This document shows, in pieces, positions 1 to 7,439 of a stretch of DNA of 10,247 nucleotides. The notes beneath the pieces were generated by a model. It searched no databases and was not told the origin of the DNA. It saw nothing but the letters and a program-made list of their open reading frames with translations. The translations under genes and the position numbers were made by a program. Positions within the stretch are counted from its first letter, which is position 1. The number at the start of each line of letters is the position of its first letter. The stretch is from CAZJBP01 sp964544115 (GTDB lineage: Bacteria > Verrucomicrobiota > Kiritimatiellia > UBA8416 > JADHWI01), in assembly GCA_964544115.1 (NCBI GenBank), contig CAZJBP010000132.1, forward strand, positions 1 through 10,247, given 5' to 3'.

Positions 1-5
1 ATCAT

Positions 6-13
6 AAGGAGGT
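6..13 (+). promoter_or_regulatory. Strong ribosome binding site for the GTG start at 24
   Basis: AAGGAGGT is a full-length match to the anti-Shine-Dalgarno core and ends 10 nt before GTG at 24. An in-frame TAA (21-23) directly precedes that GTG, so translation in this frame cannot begin further upstream. The next in-frame ATG (57) has no comparable site, which settles the GTG start. Confidence 0.85.
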
Positions 14-23
14 ACTCGGCTAA

Positions 24-1835
24 GTGCGACGAATAATTCATTCTCAACTAGGCCGCATGATTAGTAAATTACTAATCTTAACGCTTATACTATCCGTTTG
101 CAGTGATGTTATTGCCCAAGTTACTTCAGGGGATACTTTGGGGACATCAAGATGGGCAGTCATTGATTTCACGGTAAAATCAGGAAATGCTGACGAGTCA
201 TTAGGTCGTCTAGCTTCCGATTCGGTTGCTGTTGAATTCAACAAGACTAATCGTTATGATATTACTCCTCGGAGTACAGTCGATCAAGAGTTGAAGAATC
301 TGCAACTTAATCTGCCACTCAATAAGTTAGGCTTTCTTCGATTAGGCAGCGCACTTGATGTTCAAAATATTGTCTTTGGACAAGTTGAATCAGTTAAGGT
401 GAGCGGTAATCCGAAGGTTGCGCAAGTTGTTATTTCTGTACGTGTGATCGATGTTGCTTCGGGTTTAGAGGTTAATGGCGCATATGGTTCTGGTAAGAGT
501 TCGCCCCGCCCCGGTTATAGTGGCGCGGACGATACGCTTATTCAAGAAGCTATTGCGGAAGCAGCCTTTGAAGCCGTAAACTCCTTAAAAGCATTTACAC
601 TTCCCGAGGCTACTGTTCTAAATATGTCCGGAAGCCGTAACATTCTCCTTAACAAAGGTCAACGTGAAGGCATCAAAGAGGGCATGAAGATGATCATCCT
701 CCGTAACAAAGAAGAAGTTGCGGTGGTACAGATTACTCTAGTTGAACCTGATAGCTGTATAGCCAAAATCATTACTGAGTATAAGGGTGTTGCTCCTGGC
801 GATAAGGCAAGAGCAGCATTTGAATTGCCTAGTTATAAAATGAAGGGTGACAAAGTAGCGTTATCGAAACCTAGAATAACCAAACCCGGCGGAATTGGCA
901 AGATGTTGATGCCGGTTATAATCGCTCTTGGTGTTGCTGTTATTGTCATGGCCGGCGGTGGTGGTGGAACGTCTGCGACAGAAGCTGTTAAAGCTGAGGC
1001 GTTAAACGTTACAACTGTTAATAGCCCGCAAGTACCTATTGGGGCTGCCGTTAGGTTGAGTTGGGCAACAACATTGTTTGCGAAGGGCAATAAGTCTGCT
1101 CAAAACTGGCTTATTTATCGTTCCGACTTTAACCAGATGGTTGGTGGAATGAGAGCGCCAGTTGATGTTGTTGCTGGCAATCAACACTATGCTATTGAAG
1201 AACCAGGAGTTAAGGCGACCCTCGACTTTCCTGCGCCTGCGAAGATTGGCTCTGATGATTTAAATAATCAAAATGTTGATAACGTGCCAGGAATCGTTCC
1301 TGGTAATTCGTATGTGTTCCAAGTTGGTTTAGTGTATAGTCTTGACCCGCTTGAGAGTCCAAACGGAGCCACAAGTACTCAGTATTTTCCAACGGATCCT
1401 TCTAATCCTTCTGGATTAGCAACACCTTTGAATTTGCCGGTGTTGCTCACTCCAACTAATGGAAGCTCTTCAGTGCTCCTAACGGCTGCGAAGTTTTCGT
1501 GGAATGCGGTAAGTGGGGCGAATCAGTACTTCCTTGAGGTATCGACCGATCCTACGTTTGTTGCATCATCTAGTTCAGGCCATAAACTGTTTACATGGGG
1601 TCCCATGCAGACTGTTCAGTCGACTGGTATGATTGCAACAGAAATTCTTAACATTAGAAGTACTTTTGAGAACTTTACGCATCCAGTAGGTACTTTCCCG
1701 AATGTTTATTGGCGTGTTGGTGCAAGTCGTATACAAGATAATCCAGGCCCATACCCCGATACCCATGGTCATCGGTTTATTTGGAGCCAAGCTTATCAGT
1801 TCCAGTCAGTTGAATTTCCGCCGCCGCCGCCCTAG
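24..1835 (+). CDS. Exported CsgG-like / FlgT-C-like protein with fibronectin-III-like domains
   Basis: 603 residues. Residues 1-31 form a signal peptide (basic n-region, hydrophobic 16-25, likely cleavage after VIA31). Residues 43-190 resemble the CsgG-like fold: a strand with AVIDF, a helix, then LDVQNIVFGQVESV and a VISVRVIDVASG strand pair. Residues 195-267 look like the FlgT C-terminal domain, including the NKGQREGIKEGMK turn and a closing VAPGDKA. A hydrophobic segment at 292-310 leads into five glycines (311-315). Two fibronectin-III-like beta-sandwiches follow, at about 325-440 and 468-595; the second carries FSWNAVSGANQYFLEVSTDP and YWRV. The chain ends in five prolines. CsgG relatives act at the outer membrane in secretion or surface-fibre assembly; that role here is inferred from fold resemblance only. 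It is separated from the protease gene by 237 nt. The export signal and CsgG-like call are fairly secure, the exact role unknown. Confidence 0.85.
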   Translation: MRRIIHSQLGRMISKLLILTLILSVCSDVIAQVTSGDTLGTSRWAVIDFTVKSGNADESLGRLASDSVAVEFNKTNRYDITPRSTVDQELKNLQLNLPLNKLGFLRLGSALDVQNIVFGQVESVKVSGNPKVAQVVISVRVIDVASGLEVNGAYGSGKSSPRPGYSGADDTLIQEAIAEAAFEAVNSLKAFTLPEATVLNMSGSRNILLNKGQREGIKEGMKMIILRNKEEVAVVQITLVEPDSCIAKIITEYKGVAPGDKARAAFELPSYKMKGDKVALSKPRITKPGGIGKMLMPVIIALGVAVIVMAGGGGGTSATEAVKAEALNVTTVNSPQVPIGAAVRLSWATTLFAKGNKSAQNWLIYRSDFNQMVGGMRAPVDVVAGNQHYAIEEPGVKATLDFPAPAKIGSDDLNNQNVDNVPGIVPGNSYVFQVGLVYSLDPLESPNGATSTQYFPTDPSNPSGLATPLNLPVLLTPTNGSSSVLLTAAKFSWNAVSGANQYFLEVSTDPTFVASSSSGHKLFTWGPMQTVQSTGMIATEILNIRSTFENFTHPVGTFPNVYWRVGASRIQDNPGPYPDTHGHRFIWSQAYQFQSVEFPPPPP

Positions 1836-1836
1836 T

Positions 1837-1900
1837 CACTCAGGTGAGTGTTAGTGCTCTTTGAATAACACTAATGGGCCTGGCGTGATGTTAGGCCCAT
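1837..1900 (+). other. Cluster of three hairpins just after the first gene
   Basis: Three inverted repeats follow each other directly after the stop codon. CACTC/GAGTG (1837-1841 and 1846-1850) has a 4-nt loop. TTAGTG/CACTAA (1851-1856 and 1869-1874) has a 12-nt loop. ATGGGCCT/AGGCCCAT (1874-1881 and 1893-1900) is a perfect 8-bp stem with an 11-nt loop. None is followed by a run of T; the last is followed by an A-rich stretch. The cluster may act as a transcript 3' end or stability element, but a classical intrinsic terminator is not supported. Confidence 0.5.
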
Positions 1901-1934
1901 AGATGATAAAATAAATTTTGTGACGAACTGAATC

Positions 1935-1971
1935 CAGCTATATAGCGATTAATACATTTGCTGTATAGCTG
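1935..1971 (+). other. Long 14-bp hairpin in the leader region of the protease gene
   Basis: Positions 1935-1948 pair with 1958-1971. This gives twelve Watson-Crick pairs and two G-T wobbles (1943/1963 and 1947/1959) around a 9-nt loop. The outer 8 bp, CAGCTATA/TATAGCTG, are perfect. No T-run follows. It lies about 100 nt upstream of the protease start. It could be an RNA structure in the leader, an operator palindrome or part of the upstream transcript's end; the sequence does not decide between these. Confidence 0.6.
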
Positions 1972-1982
1972 TGCTAAGAAGT

Positions 1983-2004
1983 TGTAAGATAGTCCTGTAA
2001 GATA
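1983..2004 (+). repeat. Direct repeat TGTAAGATA x2
   Basis: The 9-mer TGTAAGATA occurs at 1983-1991 and 1996-2004, start to start 13 nt apart. A third copy is at 7397-7405 in another intergenic gap. The two tandem copies lie between the 14-bp hairpin and the protease ribosome binding site. The role is unknown. Confidence 0.5.
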
Positions 2005-2072
2005 ATATCGACCCTTGCAAGTTGCCTTGTATTACATGGTACTTTGCATACTAAAGTTAGAGGTGACTGAAG

Positions 2073-4763
2073 ATGTTTCGGCGCACTCCTTTATATGTTG
2101 TGCCTATCATAGCTGTCCTTATGATCGCTTGTAGCGGCTTTGCTGCTGTAAGTCCTACGGTCAGCTCTGGATATGTGCCTGGCTTCCGACCCGGCGAAGT
2201 TGTCATCACACTGAAACCAGGTACAACCCTGGATGATGCAATAGCTGTCGCTGAATCTATGAATGCCATTATTATTGACTCTCTGCCTAGCTGTGATACT
2301 TATCTTCTTAGAACACAATCTTATACTAGATATGAAACTGGGGAGCGCGGAAGAGCAGCGGTAATGGATGTTGCATCCTATGCATCTCAAGACCCACGTG
2401 TTAACTACGCACGTCCAAACTTGGTGGGCGTAAACTTTGCTATCCCAAATGATCCCTATTACTCGCGTCAATGGCCGCTTACTATGATGAAGCTTCCTGA
2501 GTCATGGAATCTAGAAAAGGGCAAAAGTAAAATAGTTGTAGCTGTTATTGATAGTGGATTTGAACTCACCCATACCGATATGCTAGGTCGTTTTCTGCCA
2601 GGTATTGATGTTGCGGATATGGATGATAACGTTACAGCTCCGGCTGCAATAGCAAGCGCTTTTCACGGGCAATGGGTGGCAGGCACGATTTCGGCGCTAA
2701 CAAATAATGCGCTTGGTATTGCCGGTGTTTGTTGGGAAGGCGTAAAAATACTTCCGGTTAAAGATGTGAGAGATACATCATTAACAAGTGAACCGGACAA
2801 CTTTACTTTTCTAAGTGCATATCAGTACTTACTTGATTATTCGCCACAGCCTGACGTTATCGTTCAGGCTCAGGGCATCTATTCTGCTGGAGATCCTACA
2901 GAGCAAGGTTTAATTAAGTCATTAACCGATAAAGGGATTATTTTCTTGGCAGCCGTTGGAAATAGTAATTTCAGCACCACCATTAATAATGTACGTCCTG
3001 CTTGCTATCCGGAAGTGCTTAGTATTGCAGCCGTAAATTCAACTAAGCGCAAAGCCAGCTATTCCAACTTCGGTAAAGTAGATTTTGCAGCGCCGGGTGG
3101 TGAAAGTGGCGGTCCTGCTGATAGTTGCTTGAGGTTAGATAAAGGTAATACTATTACATGGAACTGGACGGGTACCTCTGCTGCCGTTGCTTACGCAGGC
3201 GGTGCAGTTGCTCTTGGTTTATCTGCTGGGATTAAACCCGCCAAGATAGTCGAATACCTTAGAGCAGGCGCTGATACACTTGGCCAATCAGTCCCGAACG
3301 CAAACTATGGCTATGGTGTTATCGATATATTTAAAACCTTTAGAGCTGCCGGTTTGATTAAGTTAAATATAACGATTGATACGCCTTTAACCGGTGCGCA
3401 GATCGAAACACAGGTTGTTCCATTTCACTTTACTTTTTTCAACATGAACCCTGACTCATTAGTGGTGACAGTTGACGGTGAACCAGTTGTTATCGAAGAT
3501 CCAATTGTTGTAAGCGAGACCGATCCGATGACCTCAACCTTAAGTACTACTTTGATGTTGTCCCCGACAGGTCTAGATAGCGCTCATACGGTTGAAGTGA
3601 CCGGAACTAGCGCAGTTGACTCGACTTATTCTATCACCAAAACAGCATTGGTCTCGGTTGTTCCGCATTTGTTGCGACAGGGAAGACATATGATTTCCGT
3701 TCCTTATGGAATGGCAGAACGTTCACCGGAATCAGTGTTTGGACCTGACTTCCGCTTATATCGATGGATTTATGAAGATGGATCAGGCTTGTGGGCTCGC
3801 TATACCTCATCAGGGGTACAAGATGAGCGTGCTAGCTTTAATCCGCCTTCTCCAGGAATGTATCCGGACGGCGGCTCTGATTTTATTTCGCCACTAGGTC
3901 TTGGTTGGTTTATTGATCTTAGTGGAGATATTAGTGTTGTTGTTGATCAAGCCGGTTTGAGTGTTCCCTATGACATCGAGTTAACGCCTGGTTGGCAGCT
4001 ATTTGGTAATCCGTTCCCCTTCGATGTTGATTGGTCTACAACTCAATTCGATGTGCCGGGTTATCGACTTTCATTACTGGAGGCCATTAACAAGGGGTTT
4101 GTTCGTGGTGAACTTTGGCGCTGGAATGGTGTAGGTTATGAGTTTGATGTAGCGCCTCTTGGACGAATGAGAGCATGGGAAGCGCATTGGCTGAAAGTAC
4201 TTCAGCCGTGTACGATGATCCTAAAGCCACTTTCATCGGGCGTCTCACGCGCACAAACAACTGATTGGGCTACCACTTTAGTAGGCACTGGCGGATGGTT
4301 GATGAAACTGGCCGCTCAGGCTGGTGATTTGGACGATGCCCAGAACTTTATCGGTCTTAGTTTGCGCCCAGGTTTAAGAACCTCACAGATTGAGAAGCCG
4401 CCATCGGTTAGCCCGTTTGTCAGCCTCTCGATGCAACCCTATACGCGCAGCGCGAATATGGCGGTTGATATTCGAAAGCTTGGCCCCGGTTTCACTATGT
4501 GGAACTTCTCGGTTTCGACTGATGTTCTTAATTCTAATGTCAACGTTTATTGGAACAACCTGATAGCTCCAAAAGTCGGAGTTAAAATGGTTTTGGAAGA
4601 TACTACATCAGGGAAGCGTATAAACATGCTTACCAATCGATCGTACACCTTCCTAAGCGGAGGAAAGCCCACCGTCCGCAAATTCCGTGTTTACTGTGGC
4701 ACGAACATACCTGTTTCGGTGCCTGCAACAACGCGGAGTACTAGTTCCATCGGAGCTCGTTAA
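2073..4763 (+). CDS. Secreted subtilisin-family (S8) serine protease with long beta-rich C-terminal tail
   Basis: 896 residues. ATG at 2073 has AGAGGTGA (2059-2066) upstream. The signal peptide is about 1-24 (cleavage near GFA24). Residues 38-120 look like a fervidolysin-type inhibitory prodomain (PGEVVITLKPG, then VNYARPN). The peptidase domain is about 140-425, with Asp160 in VVAVIDSG, His198 in FHGQWVAGTI, oxyanion-hole Asn297 in AAVGNSN and Ser369 in WTGTSAAVA. All four functional residues are present, so it should be an active endopeptidase acting outside the inner membrane. The usual HGTH motif reads HGQW, and the normally conserved proline after GTSMA is missing. Residues 430-530 form an Ig-like linker. 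Residues 533-876 are the module shared with the next gene's product. Possible targets are envelope or surface proteins, including its neighbours (inference). A lipobox reading at Cys20 is weak. Confidence 0.93.
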   Translation: MFRRTPLYVVPIIAVLMIACSGFAAVSPTVSSGYVPGFRPGEVVITLKPGTTLDDAIAVAESMNAIIIDSLPSCDTYLLRTQSYTRYETGERGRAAVMDVASYASQDPRVNYARPNLVGVNFAIPNDPYYSRQWPLTMMKLPESWNLEKGKSKIVVAVIDSGFELTHTDMLGRFLPGIDVADMDDNVTAPAAIASAFHGQWVAGTISALTNNALGIAGVCWEGVKILPVKDVRDTSLTSEPDNFTFLSAYQYLLDYSPQPDVIVQAQGIYSAGDPTEQGLIKSLTDKGIIFLAAVGNSNFSTTINNVRPACYPEVLSIAAVNSTKRKASYSNFGKVDFAAPGGESGGPADSCLRLDKGNTITWNWTGTSAAVAYAGGAVALGLSAGIKPAKIVEYLRAGADTLGQSVPNANYGYGVIDIFKTFRAAGLIKLNITIDTPLTGAQIETQVVPFHFTFFNMNPDSLVVTVDGEPVVIEDPIVVSETDPMTSTLSTTLMLSPTGLDSAHTVEVTGTSAVDSTYSITKTALVSVVPHLLRQGRHMISVPYGMAERSPESVFGPDFRLYRWIYEDGSGLWARYTSSGVQDERASFNPPSPGMYPDGGSDFISPLGLGWFIDLSGDISVVVDQAGLSVPYDIELTPGWQLFGNPFPFDVDWSTTQFDVPGYRLSLLEAINKGFVRGELWRWNGVGYEFDVAPLGRMRAWEAHWLKVLQPCTMILKPLSSGVSRAQTTDWATTLVGTGGWLMKLAAQAGDLDDAQNFIGLSLRPGLRTSQIEKPPSVSPFVSLSMQPYTRSANMAVDIRKLGPGFTMWNFSVSTDVLNSNVNVYWNNLIAPKVGVKMVLEDTTSGKRINMLTNRSYTFLSGGKPTVRKFRVYCGTNIPVSVPATTRSTSSIGAR
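3669..4700 (+). other. Shared C-terminal module, copy 1 (protease residues 533-876)
   Basis: Landmarks in order: HMISVPY; FGPDFRLYRW; GLGWFIDL; TPGWQLFGNPFPF; SLLEAINKGF...LWRWNG; RMRAWEAHWLKVL; DWATT; NFIGLS; IEKPPS; DIR; VSTDV; VYW; VLEDTTSGKRINM; SYTF; RKFRV. The same landmarks occur in the same order in the neighbouring protein. The content is beta-rich. It lies C-terminal to the catalytic domain, so a sorting, anchoring or substrate-binding role is more likely than catalysis (inference). Confidence 0.75.
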
Positions 4764-4775
4764 CCCAGTTTCCAA

Positions 4776-4807
4776 GTAAGCGCCATACATGATTGTATGG
4801 CGCTTAC
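4776..4807 (+). other. Perfect 14-bp hairpin between the protease gene and the next gene
   Basis: Positions 4776-4789 (GTAAGCGCCATACA) pair without mismatch with 4794-4807 around the 4-nt loop TGAT. The hairpin begins 13 nt after the protease stop codon and ends 8 nt before the ribosome binding site at 4816-4823. No T-run follows, so it is not a classical intrinsic terminator. It may protect or partition the mRNA, or attenuate expression of the downstream gene. A terminator of a type that does not need a T-tract is also possible. Confidence 0.75.
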
Positions 4808-4832
4808 AGGGCGATGAGGAAGTGAGATAAAC

Positions 4833-7361
4833 ATGAACCTAATATCTAATAAAATTAAATTATTCTTCGGTGTCTTGGTTGGGTTATCCCTCCTTGCCAC
4901 ATGTGCATTTGCATCTATAGATGGGTACAAGAGCGCTCTTAGCACCAGCACTGTCCCCCCATTCTCAACTGATTATGCTGCGGTTGATATCGACAACGGC
5001 ATAATTGGTTTTGCCCAAGGGATTAGTGGTCAGGTTATTTGGGGGGTCCTTGGTGATGTGGCTTATGATGCAGCAGGTAGGATAAGCCTCTATACTGTAT
5101 TGGGGTCTGAGCTTGATGCTAATGATAATAATTCAGCATTAACTTGGGGAGCCCCTTATCCAAGCGGCGACTTCGGCTATATATCAGTAGGTGTCACGGA
5201 TGCTGCCCAGGAATTTGCAGTGCAACGATACGGCACAGATGAAGGCGGAGCAGGTGGAGGTTGGATTTTGGCTCCATACAAGATGGCTGGCCGTCCTTCC
5301 GTCCAATCTCACTGGACTGGACCTGGTGGTGTTCAAGTTTGGATGCGTGCCGAGCTAATTCAAGATACTTGGAAATTTAACTTTTGGTTTGAAAATACAG
5401 GAGATGATCCGGTTATCGCTCAAGTTCGTTGGGCTGGTTGTATCCAAATGCTTGACGCAAGCACACCGGTAACTGGCCCGACCGCCTTGGAATATGTGTT
5501 GCCGCAAGGTTTGAGACCTTGGATTCTCGATCATATTCTGTCTTCTCCAAACTTACCGCCGGCGATTGATTTCTTTATTGATAAAACCAAGACAGCGCCC
5601 TCGCTTCACTTTATCACTCAATCTGATGATATGCACCCTGACCAGGTTGGGATGGATGCTTTGGCTGTAGGTGGTTTGGGAAGAACAGTTGGCGCTATTT
5701 GGGGATCAACGACTTTACCGGATGTCGAAGCATCACCTACTGCCATCGCATTAACATCGTCTGAGATTGTATTGCCAGGCAGATATCATATGACGACAGA
5801 TGCTGGCCTGGGAGATCCGACAGGTTTTGATCCGGATGCGGTTATTTATGTGAACCTTGCTACTGGCGTCACAAACGCTTTCAAACCGATGGCGTTAGGT
5901 ACTGAAGCGCCACGAATTATAAGTTATAACCCACTAGCTGACCCGAGTTTAAGCCCGAACCCATTTGAAATTATAGCAAGGGTGACCAATCTCTATCAGA
6001 AGCCGGAAGGTCCTGCTGACCTGCAGAATATTTTGGTTTCAATCGACCTTCCTACTGGGTACATCCTTTTGGATAATGATGCTCAGAAGTCGATCGATCG
6101 TTTAGCTCCTAATGAGACACAAGCAGTTAGATGGCGTGTGTATTCAACGGGTGCAAATACTGGAATCGATCAATATCGTGTAGTTGCTTCCGTCCAACAA
6201 CCATATATTAGTAAGATTACTGCTAATAATCTTGTTACCTCTGTTACGGATTCGTTTAAGCTAAGACCACGATGGGTACAGTCGAGTATTCCCTTCGAAT
6301 TCCCAGGCGCTCAGCCTTTGTGGACGACATTTGGATTGACTCGCGGTACCACTCGTCAGGTTAGATGGGATCCTGTGCTTGGTCAGTGGACGGGAATAAC
6401 GCTTAACGAACGTGGCCGAGGTTTCTTTGTGAAACTTCAACAAGCATCTTTTGATCTTAGTGTAAAGCTCGCTAATGCCTCAGAACCTACTGGCGAACTT
6501 ACCCAAATATATGCCATACCGCTCGATGATGGCTGGAACCAGATTGGTAACCCATGGTTGTATCCGATTAGTCTGAAGCAATTACAGTTCATTAATCCTG
6601 ACGACCCAAGAGATACTCTTTCATTTGACGAGGCGTTAGGGCTTGGGCTAATTCGCAATGCGCTTTGGGATTGGAACCCCGATCTGAATAATGGAATCGG
6701 CGACTATGTTCTTGCTAACGATCCTTCCTCCAACACGGACGCTGTGCTTGAACCTATGAAGGGCTACTTCATTAAGGTGACCACAGGTCGTGAAAGAAGG
6801 CTTCAAGTTCTCTATCCGTTTGTTTCAATACCAGGCGCTGGTATTGCTACCACTGGTGTTAGTTCGTTAATAACCCGTTCAGTTGTATCTAATGATTGGG
6901 CATCACCTTCACGTAACCAGTGGCGTTTGGGGCTAACAGCGAGAACTGCGAAAGGGGCGAGCAATACAGCCTATTTCGGAGTTTCAAGCACATCTGTTGA
7001 TGGGTATGACGTCAGAGATATCGAGTCACCCCCCTCATTCCCCGGTGGTGTTCAGGTGTTAATTGACCATCGAGCTTGGCCTTCACCAAATTCAGGGTTT
7101 TATCGACAAGATATCCGTAGCGCTACTACCAGCCGCAACGTCTATAGTATGATTGTTACTACAGATGTTCCGCAGATAGTTAGCCTGAATTGGCTGCGAC
7201 CTGATGCTAATATGGCTGGCTACCGAATGAAGCTTGTTGACAAAGTGACTAATAAAACTATTACCATGAGTTCGACGACTTTCTATAGCTTCCGCTCCAA
7301 TGGAACTCGTCGCTTTGAAATAATCTTAGAGAAGATAGCTCCTGCAGCAATTCGCCGTTAG
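4833..7361 (+). CDS. Secreted protein of unknown function sharing the protease's C-terminal module
   Basis: 842 residues. ATG at 4833 has GAGGAAGT (4816-4823) upstream with a 9-nt gap. The signal peptide is 1-27, with a clean AFA27|S cleavage site. Residues 28-355 are a beta-rich domain I do not recognise. It carries many Trp and Gly residues, and its FWFENTGDDPV segment suggests a sugar-binding-type or galactose-mutarotase-like sandwich; that is only a resemblance. Residues about 360-470 look like a CARDB/NEW3-type Ig domain (LQNILVSIDLPTGY, then LAPNETQAVRWRV). Residues 476-833 are the module shared with the upstream protease (GWNQIGNP, LWDWNP, GYFIKV, DWASP, ESPPS, RRFEI). No catalytic motif was found. 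It probably works at or outside the outer membrane. The tandem position and shared tail suggest it uses the same export or attachment route as the protease. Confidence 0.9.
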   Translation: MNLISNKIKLFFGVLVGLSLLATCAFASIDGYKSALSTSTVPPFSTDYAAVDIDNGIIGFAQGISGQVIWGVLGDVAYDAAGRISLYTVLGSELDANDNNSALTWGAPYPSGDFGYISVGVTDAAQEFAVQRYGTDEGGAGGGWILAPYKMAGRPSVQSHWTGPGGVQVWMRAELIQDTWKFNFWFENTGDDPVIAQVRWAGCIQMLDASTPVTGPTALEYVLPQGLRPWILDHILSSPNLPPAIDFFIDKTKTAPSLHFITQSDDMHPDQVGMDALAVGGLGRTVGAIWGSTTLPDVEASPTAIALTSSEIVLPGRYHMTTDAGLGDPTGFDPDAVIYVNLATGVTNAFKPMALGTEAPRIISYNPLADPSLSPNPFEIIARVTNLYQKPEGPADLQNILVSIDLPTGYILLDNDAQKSIDRLAPNETQAVRWRVYSTGANTGIDQYRVVASVQQPYISKITANNLVTSVTDSFKLRPRWVQSSIPFEFPGAQPLWTTFGLTRGTTRQVRWDPVLGQWTGITLNERGRGFFVKLQQASFDLSVKLANASEPTGELTQIYAIPLDDGWNQIGNPWLYPISLKQLQFINPDDPRDTLSFDEALGLGLIRNALWDWNPDLNNGIGDYVLANDPSSNTDAVLEPMKGYFIKVTTGRERRLQVLYPFVSIPGAGIATTGVSSLITRSVVSNDWASPSRNQWRLGLTARTAKGASNTAYFGVSSTSVDGYDVRDIESPPSFPGGVQVLIDHRAWPSPNSGFYRQDIRSATTSRNVYSMIVTTDVPQIVSLNWLRPDANMAGYRMKLVDKVTNKTITMSSTTFYSFRSNGTRRFEIILEKIAPAAIRR
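6258..7331 (+). other. Shared C-terminal module, copy 2 (residues 476-833)
   Basis: This aligns by eye with residues 533-876 of the upstream protease. Matches include VQSSIPF against HMISVPY, GRGFFVKL against GLGWFIDL, GWNQIGNP against GWQLFGNP, LWDWN against LWRWN, GYFIKV against HWLKVL, DWA against DWA, IESPPS against IEKPPS, DIR against DIR, VTTDV against VSTDV, and MKLVDKVTNKTITM against MVLEDTTSGKRINM. Identity is low and scattered, so the duplication is old or the copies have diverged in function. Confidence 0.75.
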
Positions 7362-7364
7362 GCC

Positions 7365-7405
7365 TATCTTTTGAAAGCAACCGCAAATGCGGCTGATGTA
7401 AGATA
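7365..7405 (+). other. Inverted repeat TATCTT/AAGATA enclosing a small CCGC/GCGG hairpin
   Basis: TATCTT at 7365-7370 pairs with AAGATA at 7400-7405. Inside lies CCGC/GCGG (7381-7384 and 7389-7392) with an AAAT loop. AGATA (7401-7405) could instead pair with TATCT at 7439-7443 beyond the next hairpin, so two mutually exclusive folds are possible. Confidence 0.35.
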
Positions 7406-7406
7406 C

Positions 7407-7439
7407 AAGGGGGCGGGACGAGTATTGTCTCGCCCCCTT
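7407..7439 (+). terminator. GC-rich 13-bp hairpin, likely transcription terminator
   Basis: Positions 7407-7419 pair with 7427-7439 around a 7-nt loop, with one G-T wobble (7416/7430). The stem contains five consecutive G-C pairs plus more. It is flanked by AA on the 5' arm and TT on the 3' arm, followed by ATCTATAAG. The T-tract is short, so terminator strength is uncertain. Position (46 nt after a stop, 34 nt before the next start) fits an end of the transcript for the preceding gene. Confidence 0.55.

Noticed and set aside
44..1790. Several minus-strand open frames of 60-85 codons opposite the first gene
   Set aside because: They lie wholly within a well-supported plus-strand gene, have no visible ribosome binding sites or recognisable domains, and look like antisense shadows.
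1818..1832. CCG triplet run at the end of the first gene as a tandem repeat of interest
   Set aside because: Only about four units, encoding a short proline tail; too short to call a microsatellite with a role.
1918..1946. Promoter-like TTGTGA, 17-nt spacer, TATAGC
   Set aside because: Each element matches only 4 of 6 consensus bases, and the -10 lies inside the 14-bp inverted repeat. Alternatives such as GATAAT at 2001 lack a -35, so no promoter is called.
2118..2132. Lipoprotein signal (Cys20) in the protease
   Set aside because: The sequence before the cysteine is L-M-I-A, a poor lipobox with Met at -3, and a signal peptidase I site follows closely at GFA24.
2091..2471. 126-codon minus-strand open frame opposite the protease start
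   Set aside because: It overlaps the signal peptide and prodomain of a clear protease, and the cysteine- and serine-rich translation has no family resemblance.
3706..3897. 63-codon plus-strand open frame inside the protease
   Set aside because: It is in a different frame within the shared C-terminal module; the protease frame is continuous and homologous to its neighbour here.
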